The notes: generated by a model not told the origin, from the sequence alone. Positions 17,601 through 26,649 are shown, counted from the first letter of the stretch. The stretch: DNA of 64,000 bases from Sphingopyxis macrogoltabida (GCF_001314325.1 NZ_CP009429.1:4712501-4776500), one strand, 5' to 3'. A program made the numbers and translations.

Positions 17601-17907
17601 GGCGGCGATCGAGGCGGCGCGCATCCGCCTGCGGCCGATCCTGATGACCAGCTTCGCCTTCATCTTCGGCGTTCTGCCGCTCGCGATCGCGACCGGCGCG
17701 GGCGCGAACAGCCGCGTCGCGATCGGCACCGCGGTGATCGGCGGCATGCTGACCGCCGCCTTCCTCGCCATCTTCTTCATCCCGCTCTTCTTCGTCCTCG
17801 TCAGAAGGGGTGTCCGCGACGGCCTCGCCGCGCTGCGCCGGCGCTTCGGTAAGGAAAAGGATGGCGACAAGGATGCGGGCGCCGGCGGGACGGAGGTTCC
17901 GGCATGA
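14692..17907 (+). CDS. RND multidrug efflux permease, AcrB/MexB family (HAE-1)
   Basis: 1071 aa, normal for a hydrophobe/amphiphile RND pump. It starts SRLFIDRPIFAWVLAIIVM, as the family does. The first transmembrane helix is followed by a large periplasmic loop, then TM2-6, where GLLVDDAIVVVENVERLM carries the two Asp residues of the proton relay. A second loop and helix set end in LFFVLVRRGVRD. It exports drugs or toxic compounds using the proton gradient. The gene overlaps the outer-membrane factor gene by 4 nt. No dedicated regulator lies beside it, and substrates cannot be told. Confidence 0.95.
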   Translation: MSRLFIDRPIFAWVLAIIVMLGGLGALFSLPIEQYPDIAPAQVNIRANYPGASAETIENSVTQVLEQQLTGIDGLLYFSSQSSSRGQASITAIFEKGTDPDIAQVQVQNKIQTAISRLPQQVQQQGIRVTKSNADTLLLVAVYDSTNTRSNQDVSDYMASNIQDPLSRVEGVGDVNIFGAPHAMRIWLNPQRLAAMSLMPSDVISAITAQNSEVAAGDVGGLPAPQGQMLNATVTAQSRMQTVEEFENIVLKTLPDGSSVRIKDIARVEVGAESYAVISRINGHPGAGMSISLSPGSDALETADRVKARMAELAADFPDGVTYSYANDATAFIKLSVSEVQKSLFEAILLVILVMFVFLQSWRAVLIPAIAVPVVLLGTFGIFYMAGFSINTMTLFGLTLAIGLLVDDAIVVVENVERLMEENPGMSAREATIQSMQELQVALIAIALVLSAVFMPMAFFGGSTGVIYRQFSITIVSAMALSVLVALILSPALTSSLLKPKTHGETAETHRFPRLHALGERLKNGFNTRFDRTVNRYVGSVGAVVDRKWLFLGIYAVILVLLAVLFLRLPSGFLPNEDQGRVQVQFRLPAGATQERTLEVRNAVEDYFLTHEKANTGALFLIAGGGGGAAAGQNTGQGYVNLVDWDDRPGDENTADAITERARKALSGLRDAQVFALVPGAVRGLGDTSGFTMQFQNRGGLSREQFSAARDRLLAMANANPKLTSVRLSDLPDVATLKVDIDTQRLTAYGLTNSDVNNTLATAWGGRYVNDFIDKGRVKRVYVQGDAPYRAKPEDLGQWYVRSADGEMSPFSAFSRIGWATTPATTSRFQGVSAFEISGQPSAGVSSGEAMDEMEAMAAQIPGTSVAWSGSSYQERLSSGQAPFLYAISLLVVFLCLAALYESWSIPLAVILIVPLGLIGAVFAVTLRGLENDVYLQIGLLTTMGLAAKNAILMIEFAEQEERKGKRVIEAAIEAARIRLRPILMTSFAFIFGVLPLAIATGAGANSRVAIGTAVIGGMLTAAFLAIFFIPLFFVLVRRGVRDGLAALRRRFGKEKDGDKDAGAGGTEVPA

Positions 17908-19304
17908 TGGCGCTCCGCCCCCTCCTGCTCGCGGGGACGCTGGCGCTGGCGGGCTGCTCGCTCGCGCCGAAGACGGTGCTTCCCGCGCCGCCGGTGCCGC
18001 AAAGCTGGCCGGTCGGCGACGCCTATCTGCTGCAGAGCGAGGCGGCGCTACCGATCCTTTCCTATCGCAGCGTCTTCACCGACCCGCGGTTGCAGACGCT
18101 CGCCGAACAGGCGCTGGCGAACAACCGCGACCTGCGCGTCGCCTATGCCAATGTCGCCGCCGCGCGCGCGCAGGCGCGCGTCAGCCGCGCGGGACAGTTC
18201 CCCGAAATCGGGATCAGCGCCGGGGCCGGCTATGCGGATAGCGGCGGCGCCGGCAATGGGAGCGGCGATTTCTCGCTGCGCGGCGGCATCACTGCGTTCG
18301 AGCTCGACCTGTTCGGCCGCCTCGCCAATGCCGCCGAAGCGGACCGCAACAGCGCGCTCGCGACCGAAGCCGCATCGCGCACCGTCCGCCTCGCGCTGAT
18401 CGCCGACCTCGCGGGGGCATGGGCGACCTATGGCGCCGACCGCGACCTGCTCGCGATCGCGCAGGATACCGCCGCCAATGCGCGCGAGAATGTCCGGTTG
18501 ACGAAAGCGCGGCTCGACGGCGGCGTCGCGCCGCGCACCGACCTCAGGCAGGCCGAACAGATTCTCGCGACCGCCGAGGATGCGATCGCGGCGCAGACGA
18601 GCGCGATCGCGCAGGACGAAAATCTCATCCGCCTGCTCGTCGGCGGCGATGTCGACCGCGCGCTGCTGCCCGCCGGGCTCGCCGAGGTGACGCCGGCGAT
18701 CGTGTCGCTGCCCGCCGGGGTCAGCTCGCAGGTCCTGCTGCGCCGTCCCGACGTGATCGAGGCCGAATATCGCCTCCGCGCCGCCAACGCCGACATCGGC
18801 GTCGCGCGGGCGCGGCTGTTCCCGACGATCTCGCTCACCGGCCTGCTCGGTTTCGCGAGCGACGCGCTCGGCAGCCTGTTCGACGGCGGGTCGTTCGGCT
18901 GGTCGGCGGGCGGCGACGCCGCGGCGACGATCTTCGACGCCGGCGGCCGCCGCGCCGGGGTCGCGGTGACCGAGGCGCAACGCGACGCCGCGCTTGCCGG
19001 CTATGAAGGCGCGATCCAGACAGCGTTCCGCGAAGTCGCCGACGCGCTTGCGGTGCAGGGCACGATATCCGAACGCGTCCGCGCCGCCGCCGCGAATACC
19101 GAAGCCGCCGCCGACACCGCGCGGCTGACCGACGCGCGCTACAAAGGCGGGGTCGACAGCTTCCTCGCCAGCCTCGACGCGCAGCGCAGCCTCTATACGG
19201 CGCGGCGGAGCGAGATCGCGACCGGGCTCCTGCTCGTCAACACGCGAATCGCGCTGTTTCGGGCCCTCGGCGGCGACAGCGGCGCGGGAAGCCGCACGCC
19301 CTGA
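17904..19304 (+). CDS. Outer membrane efflux lipoprotein, NodT/OprM family
   Basis: 466 aa. It has a lipoprotein signal with lipobox LAGCSLAPKT (Cys near residue 18). Two outer-membrane-efflux repeats follow, with family motifs TDPRLQTLAEQALANNRDLRVA near residue 52 and RRPDVIEAEYRLRAANADIGVARARLFP in the second half. It forms the TolC-like trimeric channel for the adaptor and pump encoded just upstream. The ATGA overlap with the permease stop indicates translational coupling. A type A REP-like repeat lies directly after its stop. Confidence 0.94.
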   Translation: MMALRPLLLAGTLALAGCSLAPKTVLPAPPVPQSWPVGDAYLLQSEAALPILSYRSVFTDPRLQTLAEQALANNRDLRVAYANVAAARAQARVSRAGQFPEIGISAGAGYADSGGAGNGSGDFSLRGGITAFELDLFGRLANAAEADRNSALATEAASRTVRLALIADLAGAWATYGADRDLLAIAQDTAANARENVRLTKARLDGGVAPRTDLRQAEQILATAEDAIAAQTSAIAQDENLIRLLVGGDVDRALLPAGLAEVTPAIVSLPAGVSSQVLLRRPDVIEAEYRLRAANADIGVARARLFPTISLTGLLGFASDALGSLFDGGSFGWSAGGDAAATIFDAGGRRAGVAVTEAQRDAALAGYEGAIQTAFREVADALAVQGTISERVRAAAANTEAAADTARLTDARYKGGVDSFLASLDAQRSLYTARRSEIATGLLLVNTRIALFRALGGDSGAGSRTP

Positions 19305-19314
19305 AGACCCTCTT

Positions 19315-19387
19315 CGTCACCCCGGACTTGATCCGGGGTCCATGCTTCGGCCGTGGAATGGATGCCGGATCAAGTCCGGCATGACGA
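19315..19387. repeat. REP-like inverted repeat pair, type A
   Basis: Two palindromic units, CGTCACCCCGGACTTGATCC and its mirrored partner ending GGCATGACGA, lie 10 bp after the efflux operon. They match the repeats at 12385 and 53147. They could form a stable hairpin and end or stabilise the efflux transcript. Confidence 0.85.
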
Positions 19388-19458
19388 TGAAGGTCGAAAC
19401 CGACTCTCCTTGACAACTGCCCCCGCTCGCGCGCTAATAGAACATATCAGGAACAAAT

Positions 19459-20259
19459 ATGCGCGAGTCGTTTTCCCAACTCGCCGGGCTGCGCCGCCGC
19501 GTCGCCCGGCTGGCCGCCAGCGGCCATGAAAACCGTCCGGCCGAAGGCTGGCTGGCCAGCGGCGATGCGCGCTTCGACGACGCGCTCGGCGGCGGGCTGG
19601 CGATCGGACGGGTCCATGAATTTTTTGCCGCCGACGCGCTCGACGCGACGAGCGCGGCCGCTTTCGCGGCGCTCGTCGCGCTGCGCACCCCGGGCAAGGC
19701 GCCGCTGATCTGGCTGCGCACGAGCGACGCCGGCAAGCGCAGCGGGCATATCTATGCCCCCGGGATTGCCGAACTCGGCGGCGACCCCGACCGGCTGCTG
19801 CTGGTCGAGGCGGCCGATCCCAAAATGCTGCTCGCCTGCGCCAACGATGCGATCCGCTGCCCCGGCGCGGCAGCGGTGATCGTCGAAAGCTGGGGCAAAT
19901 TCCCTTTGCTCGACCTGACCGCCGGGCGCCGCCTGGCGCTCGGCGCGCGCGACGCGGGCACGACGCTGCTGCTGCTCCGCCTCAACGCCGTGCCGGTACC
20001 GAGCGTCGCCGAAACGCGCTGGAGCGTCGCCGCCGCCGCGTCGCACGCCCTCGAAGCCAATGCCCCCGGCGCGCCCGCTTTCGACCTCGAACTGCTGCGC
20101 TGGCGCGCCGGCCCCGCGGGTGCACGCTGGCGACTGGACTGGAATCATGACGGACAATGCTTTGGACAGGGCTTCGGGAACGACGCGGCGCTATCTGGCG
20201 CTCTTCTTCCCCTTCCTGCCCGCCGAGCGATGGCTTCGCACGGCGCCGCGGCCGCCTGA
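19459..20259 (+). CDS. imuA: ImuA, RecA-like mutasome accessory protein
   Basis: 266 aa with the start MRESFSQLAGLRRRVARL. It shows the reduced RecA/SulA-like fold of ImuA: LASGDARFDDALGGGLAIGRVHEFF near residues 31-55, then WLRTSDAGKRSGHIYAPG. ImuA acts with ImuB and DnaE2 in SOS-induced error-prone translesion synthesis in many bacteria lacking PolV. Its last 113 nt overlap imuB in another frame, an unusually long overlap that may couple the two. A short AT-richer stretch (19433-19458) precedes the start; I could not place a certain LexA box. Confidence 0.9.
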   Translation: MRESFSQLAGLRRRVARLAASGHENRPAEGWLASGDARFDDALGGGLAIGRVHEFFAADALDATSAAAFAALVALRTPGKAPLIWLRTSDAGKRSGHIYAPGIAELGGDPDRLLLVEAADPKMLLACANDAIRCPGAAAVIVESWGKFPLLDLTAGRRLALGARDAGTTLLLLRLNAVPVPSVAETRWSVAAAASHALEANAPGAPAFDLELLRWRAGPAGARWRLDWNHDGQCFGQGFGNDAALSGALLPLPARRAMASHGAAAA

Positions 20260-21700
20260 CGCCCCGCTCGTCTTCGCCGAGAAGCAGCGCGGCGCGATGC
20301 GTCTCGCGAGCGTCGATGCGGCGGCGCTGGCGGCCGGGCTGCGTCCCGGCATGCCGCTCGCCGACGCGCGCGCGCAGGTCGGCGAACTCGCGGTCATCGC
20401 GCACGATCCGGTGCTCGACCATGAATGGCTCGACCGGCTCGCGCAGGGGTGCGCGCGCTATACGCCGCTCGTCGCGCTCGACGCCCCCGACGGGCTGATC
20501 CTCGACATCGCGGGTGCCGCCCATCTCCATGACGGCGAAGCGGGGGTGATCGCCGATGTCGAAAACCGCCTCGCGCGGCTCGGCATGACGATGCGCCACG
20601 CGCTCGGCCCCACCGCCGACGCCGCACGCGCACTCGCGCGTTATCAGGCGCGCCCCGCTCCCGACGAGGCGCAGGCGACCCGCCGCCTGCCCGTCGCCGC
20701 GCTCGAACTCGACGGCGAGGCGACGACCGCGCTCGTCCGCGCGGGGCTCAAGACGATCGGCGACCTCGCGAGCCGCCCGATGGCGAACCTTGCCGCACGC
20801 TTCGGTGCCGAGGCCGCAATGGCGCTGCGCCGCCTGCTCGGCGATGCGCCGAGCCCGCTCGACCCGCGCGTCGCCCCGCCGCCGGTCGCCACCGAACGCC
20901 GCTTCGCCGAGCCGCTGGGGAGTACCGCGCACGCCGCCAAGGTGCTGGCCGAACTCGCCGCCGAAGCGATCGAAGAATTGGGCGCGCGCGGCAAGGGCGG
21001 GCGTCATTTCCGCGCCACCTTCTTTCGCAGCGATGGCCTCGCGCGGACGATCGCGATCGAGACCGGCCACCCGACGCGCGACGTCGGTCTCGTCATGCGC
21101 CTGTTCGCCGAACGGATGGACGGCCTCGCCGATCCGCTCGACCCCGGCTTCGGCTTCGACATGATCCGCCTCGCAGTGCCGCGGCTCGAGGCGCTCGGCG
21201 CGAGCCAGCTCAAGCTCGAGGGCGGCGCCGTGAAAGTCGCCGCCATCGACGAGCTTGCCGACCGGCTGGCGACGCGGCTCGGGCGCGGCCGGGTGCGGCG
21301 TCTTCGTCCGGCCGACACGCATATCCCCGAACAGGCGCAGCTCGAACTGCCCGCGATCGACGCACCCGCGCCGCTGCCCTGGCCGGCGCCCGATGCCGGC
21401 GAACCGCCGACGCGCCCTTTCCACCTCTTCGACCCGCCACAGCCGATCGAGGTGATCGCCGAGGTTCCCGACGGGCCGCCGCAGCGCTTTCGCTGGCGAC
21501 GCGCCTTTCATGCCGTGCGCCGTTACGAAGGCCCCGAACGCATCGCCGCCGAATGGTGGCGGCGCCGCGACAATGGCGGGCTGACGCGCGATTATTACCG
21601 CGTCGAGGACGCGCAGGGCCGCCGCTTCTGGCTGTTCCGTCACGGGCTTTACGACGAAAAGCCCGACCCGCGCTGGTATATCCATGGGGTCTTCGCATGA
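20147..21700 (+). CDS. imuB: ImuB, catalytically inactive Y-family polymerase homologue
   Basis: 517 aa from the ATG at 20147 (MTDNALDRASGTTRRYLALFFPFLPAERW). The Y-family polymerase fold is recognisable (ARARAQVGELAVIAHDP, then the VLDHEWLDRLAQGCARYTPLVAL region), but the N-terminal acidic residues that bind metal in active DinB/UmuC enzymes are replaced, as in other ImuB proteins. ImuB is the hub that recruits DnaE2, ImuA and the beta clamp; QLELP near residue 397 is a possible clamp-binding motif. The stop overlaps the dnaE2 start by 4 nt. ImuB looks intact although its polymerase partner is broken. Confidence 0.9.
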   Translation: MTDNALDRASGTTRRYLALFFPFLPAERWLRTAPRPPDAPLVFAEKQRGAMRLASVDAAALAAGLRPGMPLADARAQVGELAVIAHDPVLDHEWLDRLAQGCARYTPLVALDAPDGLILDIAGAAHLHDGEAGVIADVENRLARLGMTMRHALGPTADAARALARYQARPAPDEAQATRRLPVAALELDGEATTALVRAGLKTIGDLASRPMANLAARFGAEAAMALRRLLGDAPSPLDPRVAPPPVATERRFAEPLGSTAHAAKVLAELAAEAIEELGARGKGGRHFRATFFRSDGLARTIAIETGHPTRDVGLVMRLFAERMDGLADPLDPGFGFDMIRLAVPRLEALGASQLKLEGGAVKVAAIDELADRLATRLGRGRVRRLRPADTHIPEQAQLELPAIDAPAPLPWPAPDAGEPPTRPFHLFDPPQPIEVIAEVPDGPPQRFRWRRAFHAVRRYEGPERIAAEWWRRRDNGGLTRDYYRVEDAQGRRFWLFRHGLYDEKPDPRWYIHGVFA

Positions 21701-22465
21701 GCGATGCGCCCGAGACCGGCCCCGAAACCCGCTTCGCCGAACTGGTCGCGGCGACCAACTACAGCTTCCTGCGCGGCGCCTCGCACCCCGCCGAGATGGT
21801 CGCCGAGGCGCTCGCGCTCGGCATGACCGGCATCGGCATCGCCGACCGCAACAGCGTCGCGGGGGTGGTGCGGGCGCTGACCGGACTGCGCAAGTTACAC
21901 GAAGATGCAGCCGAAGAAGGGATCGAACTGCCTCCCATAAAGCTCGTCGTCGGTGCCCGGCTGGTGTTCGATGACGGAACCCCTGACATCATCGCCTATC
22001 CGACCACGCGCCACGGCTGGGGCCGCCTGACCCGGATGCTCACCATCGGCAATCGCCGTACCCAAAAGGGCGACTGCGTGATGAAACTCAAAAACCTGCT
22101 GACCCATTGCGATGATATGATCCTGATCGCGATGGCGAGCGAAAGGAATGAGTTTGCCCTGCGCCGCCTCAAAAAGGTCGCGCCCGATTCGCTATGGCTG
22201 GGGGCAACGATGCCGAGGGCAGGCAGCGACCGCCGCCATCTCGCCAGACTGAGCTGTTTGGCCGACCGCATCGGCATTCCGATGCTTGCGACCAACGACG
22301 CACTTTACGCCACGCGCGAACAGCGGCCGCTCCACGACGTCATCACCTGCATTCGCGAAGGCACCAACCTCGATGATGCAGGCCGTCTGCTCCGCGCCAA
22401 TGGCGAACGCCATCTGAAGTTAGCGTCCGCGCTCGTGGTGTAATTTCCGGTGTAGGCGATGGTGT

Positions 22466-22497
22466 ATTCCGGGGTGGGGCATGCCCCACCCCGGAAT
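22466..22497. repeat. Perfect 32-bp palindrome in the IS leader
   Basis: The left arm ATTCCGGGGTGGGGCA (22466-22481) is followed at once by its exact reverse complement (22482-22497). It lies between the left inverted repeat and the transposase start at 22576. As RNA it would form a very stable hairpin, which could stop read-through from the imu operon or restrain transposase translation; that role is inference. Confidence 0.85.
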
Positions 22498-22575
22498 GCG
22501 GCGTCGCTGGTGGCCACCGGGTTCATCGTTATGGTGGAGTTTGCACACTTCAACCGTGACGAAGAGGAGTTCCCG

Positions 22576-23790
22576 ATGACCGAGGACAGATTACTGATCG
22601 AAGAGCTTGCTGCGAAGGGCGGCCAACCGGATTTTTTGCGCACCATCGCCGAGAACGTGCTGCAGCTGATCATGGAGGCCGACGTTGATGGCCTGATCGG
22701 CGCGGGTCGCCACGAACGCAGCAGCGAGCGCGCGACCTGGCGCAACGGCTATCGCGACCGTTCGCTGGATACCCGGGTAGGCACGCTGAACCTGAAAATC
22801 CCCAAGCTGCGTGCTGGGTCCTACTTTCCGGGCTTCCTTGAGCCCCGCAAGATGGTCGAGAAAGCGCTGGTTGCGGTGATCCAGGAAGCGTGGATCGGCG
22901 GGGTCAGCACCCGGCGGGTCGATGAACTCGTCCAGGCCATGGGCATGACCGGCATCTCCAAGTCCACCGTCTCCAAGCTTTGCAAGGACATTGACGAGCG
23001 CGTCCATGCCTTTCTGAAACGCCCGCTCACCGGCGAATGGCCGTATCTCTGGCTCGATGCCACCTATCTCAAGGTACGCGAAGGCGGGCGGATCATCAGC
23101 GTTGCCGCAATAATCGCCATGGCCGTCAACACCGAGGGCCGGCGCGAGATCGTCGGCCTGCATATCGGCCCCTCGGAAGCGGAGGTCTTCTGGTCCGACT
23201 TCCTGAAGGACCTTGTTCGGCGCGGTCTTACCGGCGTGAAGCTGGTCATCTCCGATGCTCACGAGGGCCTCAAGGGCGCGATCACCCGCGTCATGGGCGC
23301 CACCTGGCAGCGCTGCCGGGTGCACTTCATGCGCAATGCCCTGTCCTATGTGCCCAAGGGCCAGAACACTGTCGTCGCCGCCGCGATCCGCCAGGTCTTC
23401 CTGCAGCCCGATCAGAAAAGCGCAACGCAGGTCTGGCGACAGGTCGCCGACCAGTTGCGCACCCGTTGGCCCAAGCTCGGCGCCTGCATGGACGAGGCCG
23501 AAACCGACGTGCTCGCCTACACCGGCTTTCCCACCCAGCACCGCACGAAGTTACACTCAACCAATCCGCTCGAGCGGCTCAACAAGGAGGTCAAGCGCCG
23601 CGCCGACGTCGTCGGAATCTTCCCGAACGAAGACAGCATCATCCGCCTCGTCGGGGCTGTGCTGATGGAGCAGAACGACGAGTGGCAGCTCCAGCACCGA
23701 TACATGCAGATCGAAGGCATGGCCGAACTCAACCAACCCATGATCGAGGAGGAAAATCAGCCCCTACACATCACCGCCAAAGCCGCCTGA
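22576..23790 (+). CDS. IS256-family transposase (DDE type)
   Basis: 404 aa from the ATG at 22576 with GAGGAG 8 nt upstream; an earlier in-frame ATG at 22459 would translate through the palindrome. The mutator-type catalytic triad is visible: Asp161 in WLDATYLKV, Asp227 in VISDAHEGL and Glu333 in NPLERLNKEVKRR. This is followed by the family C-terminal segment VGIFPNEDSIIRLVGAVLMEQ. It appears full length, with no frameshift, so the element could still be mobile. Confidence 0.95.
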   Translation: MTEDRLLIEELAAKGGQPDFLRTIAENVLQLIMEADVDGLIGAGRHERSSERATWRNGYRDRSLDTRVGTLNLKIPKLRAGSYFPGFLEPRKMVEKALVAVIQEAWIGGVSTRRVDELVQAMGMTGISKSTVSKLCKDIDERVHAFLKRPLTGEWPYLWLDATYLKVREGGRIISVAAIIAMAVNTEGRREIVGLHIGPSEAEVFWSDFLKDLVRRGLTGVKLVISDAHEGLKGAITRVMGATWQRCRVHFMRNALSYVPKGQNTVVAAAIRQVFLQPDQKSATQVWRQVADQLRTRWPKLGACMDEAETDVLAYTGFPTQHRTKLHSTNPLERLNKEVKRRADVVGIFPNEDSIIRLVGAVLMEQNDEWQLQHRYMQIEGMAELNQPMIEEENQPLHITAKAA

Positions 23791-26466
23791 CGATGGCCCA
23801 CGGCCACAGCCGAAATTACACCACCTTGACGGACGCGACCCCATCTGAAATCGCCGCAAGAGATGCGGCGGTTGTTTCGGGACTGCCCTGAAGCGGTCGA
23901 GGAAAGCCTGAAGATCCTCGACAGGATATCCTTCTCGCTGAGGGATCTGGAGTATGAATATCCACACGAGCCCGTCCCTGAAGGCTGGGAGCCCCAAAGC
24001 TGGCTCGAACATATGGTAATGGATGCCGCGAACAAGCTTCATCCCGAAGGATTGCCGAAACGCTGGCAGGAGGTTCTCGAAGAGGAACTCTCCCTCATCC
24101 GCAAATGCAAATTCGCCTGCTATTTCCTGACCGTCCACGACATCGTCAATTTCGCCCGCACCCAAGACCCGCCGATTCTATGCCAAGGGCGTGGCTCTGC
24201 GGCGAATTCACTCGTTTGCTATCTGCTGGGGATCACCTCGATCGATCCTATCCACAACAACTTGCTCTTCACGCGGTTCCTGTCGGAAGAACGTCGCGAG
24301 CCGCCCGACATCGACGTCGATTTCGAGCACGAACGACGCGAGGAGGTGATGCAATATGTCTATCGCCGCTACACGCGGCGACGCGCCGGCATCGCCGCAA
24401 CGGTGATCCATTATCGGCCGCGTAGCGCTGTACGAGAGGTCGGCAAGGCGCTCGGTTTGAGCGAGGATATCACGCAGCGCCTCGCCGACACGACCTGGGG
24501 TAGCTGGGGCAGCGAGATGCCCATCGAGCGGTTCATCGAAGCGGGATTGGACCCCGAACTGGACGATATCGCGCGGCTGCAATGGATCGTCGCGCAACTG
24601 CTTACTTTCCCGCGCCACCTGTCGCAGCATGTCGGCGGCTATGTGCTGACCGAGGATCGGCTCGACGAGACGATCCCGATCCATAATGCCGCGATGAAAG
24701 ATCGGACCTTCATTGAATGGGACAAGGATGACATCGATGAGCTGCGACTGATGAAAGTCGATGTGCTCGCGCTCGGAATGCTGACCTGCATCCGGAAATG
24801 CTTCGACCTGATGCGGTTGCACGACTTGGGCGATCATGACCTCAAATCCGTCCCGCCAGAAGATTCCGCCGTTTATGAAATGCTTTGCAAGGGCGACAGC
24901 ATCGGGGTCTTTCAGGTCGAAAGCCGGGCGCAGATCAATATGCTGCCACGACTACGCCCGCGGGAATTGTACGATCTTGTCATTCAGGTAGCAATCGTCA
25001 GGCCGGGACCCATTGAGGGCGATATGGTCCACCCCTACCTGCGTCGCCGTAACAAAGAGGAGGAGGCCGAACTTCCCTTGCGCGCCGGAGGTCACGCCAA
25101 CGAGCTGCAAGATATTCTTGGAAAAACATTCGGCGTGCCTCTTTTTCAAGAGCAAGCGATGAAACTCGCCATCACGGCAGCGGGCTTTTCTGCGGACGAA
25201 GCAAACGGGCTCCGGCGAGCAATGGCGACTTTTCGGAACGTCGGAACGATCCCAGAATATCAAGACAAGATGATCGAAGGGATGGTCCGGCGCGGCTACG
25301 AACGCGCCTTCGCAGAACGTTGCTACAACCAGATCAAAGGCTTCGGCAGCTATGGCTTTCCTGAAAGCCATGCCCAATCCTTCGCCAAGCTCGTCTATGT
25401 TTCGTCATGGCTGAAATGCCATCACCCCGCCGTCTTCGCCTGCGGCATCCTCAATTCGCAGCCGATGGGCTTTTATGCTCCCGCCCAGCTTGTCCGCGAC
25501 GCGCGCGAACATGGGGTCGAGGTGCGCGCGGTCGATGTGAATGCGAGCGGCTGGGACAACAGCCTCGAACGGCGGGCCGACGGCGCGCTCGCGCTGCGGC
25601 TCGGCTTCCGGCAGGTCGATGGGTTTCGCGAGGCGTGGGCCGGACAGATCGCCGATGCGCGGACCGCGGCGCCTTTCGCCTCGGTCGAGGAACTCGCGCG
25701 CCGCGCCGACCTGCCCTCGCGCGCGCTGCGCCTCGTCGCCGATGCCGATGCTTGCCGGTCGATGGGGCTCGACCGGCGGCCGGCGCTGTGGGACGCCCGC
25801 CGCGTGCGGCAGGGGGTTCTGCCGCTGTTCGACGCCGCCGAAGCGGATGAACTGGGGGCCGAGGAAGATGCCGGGCTGCCGCCGACGCCGATGGTCGAGC
25901 ATGTGCTCACCGACTATCAGACGACGCGCCTGTCGCTGAAAGGCCATCCGATGGCGTTCCTCCGCCGCGATTTCGAACGTGAGGGCGTGCTGAGCGCCGC
26001 CGGGGTCGCGGCGGCGAAGAACGGGTCGCTCGTGCGTACCGCGGGCGTCGTGCTGATCCGCCAGCGCCCCGGCAAGGGCAATGCGATCTTCATCACGCTC
26101 GAGGACGAGGGCGGGATCGTCAATATCCTGCTGTGGGCGCGGCAGTTCGAACGCTATCGCCGCGCCGTCATGGCGTCGCGGCTGATGCTCGCCGAAGGCG
26201 AGGTGCAGCGGAGCAAGGAGGGGGTCATCCACCTGATGGCGAACCGCATCGTCGACCGCACGGCGATGCTCGATGCGCTGGGAAGCGACCGGCGCTTCGA
26301 TCCCGAGGTCTGCCGGGCCGACGAGGTCAGGCACCCGCAGGTCCCGCGCGGCCACGCCCAGCGCCACGGCCATCCGCGCAACGTTCGCATCCTGCCCAAA
26401 TCGCGCGACTTTCATTGAGGGGGTGCGAGAGCTGCTTCGGAGTGGGGAGCGGGGGTTTGCCCATTT

Positions 26467-26555
26467 GTGTACCCCGGCGAAAGCCGGGGCCCAGAGCGTT
26501 ACAGAACCCCCGTTGTGCGACGACGCCCTGGGCCCCGGCTTTCGCCGGGGTACAC
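26467..26555. repeat. REP-like inverted repeat pair, type B
   Basis: GTGTACCCCGGCGAAAGCCG at 26467 and its reverse complement ending at 26555 flank about 30 bp. The unit differs in sequence from the type A repeats at 12385, 19315 and 53147. It lies in the 287-bp gap between the convergent dnaE2 and fliC genes. The rest of the gap holds only the fliC terminator. Confidence 0.85.
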
Positions 26556-26610
26556 GACGGGAACGGCAGCGACCGGCCGCTACCGGCCGTCCCGCGCAGA
26601 AGTCCCACGC

Positions 26611-26649
26611 CACAAAAGAAGATGCCCCGGCTGTGGGGGCCGGGGCATC
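26611..26649 (-). terminator. Rho-independent terminator of fliC
   Basis: A perfect 10-bp stem, GATGCCCCGG (26621-26630) with CCGGGGCATC (26640-26649), and a 9-nt loop. Read on the minus strand it is followed by TTCTTTTG. It lies 57 bp after the fliC stop, so it fits strong termination of a highly expressed single-gene flagellin transcript. Confidence 0.85.

Larger units (their letters stand above)
22419..23840 (+). mobile_element. IS256-family insertion sequence with 9-bp target duplication
   Basis: 1422 bp. The terminal inverted repeats are about 29 bp and imperfect: both ends carry GCGTCCG, five unmatched bases, then GTGGTGTAATTTC (22423-22447; complement 23812-23836). The direct repeat CCATCTGAA flanks it at 22410-22418 and 23841-23849. 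A single transposase gene fills most of it. The exact repeat and clean frame across the junction show a simple, probably recent, insertion into dnaE2. Confidence 0.94.
21697..26418 (+). pseudogene. dnaE2: Error-prone DNA polymerase DnaE2 (ImuC), interrupted by an IS256-family element
   Basis: The start ATG overlaps the imuB stop. The 5' part (21697-22418) encodes the N-terminal PHP region (ATNYSFLRGASHPAEMVAEA) and is cut after NGERHLK. It would end at a TAA at 22441 inside the element, giving 248 aa. Coding resumes at 23841 (HLKSPQEMRRLFRD) and runs to 26418, including the palm motif PPDIDVDF with its catalytic Asp residues. Removing the element and one 9-bp repeat gives 3291 nt, an intact 1096-aa frame of normal DnaE2 size with no other lesion. 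The downstream part could be read as 851 aa from the ATG at 23863, lacking PHP. DnaE2 is the mutagenic polymerase of the mutasome; this copy is very probably non-functional. Confidence 0.93.

Noticed and set aside
19433..19458. LexA box before imuA
   Set aside because: The GAACATATCAGGAACAAAT stretch (19440-19458) suggests an SOS-like site, with GAAC twice, but it does not clearly match the alphaproteobacterial GTTC-N7-GTTC pattern at the right spacing.
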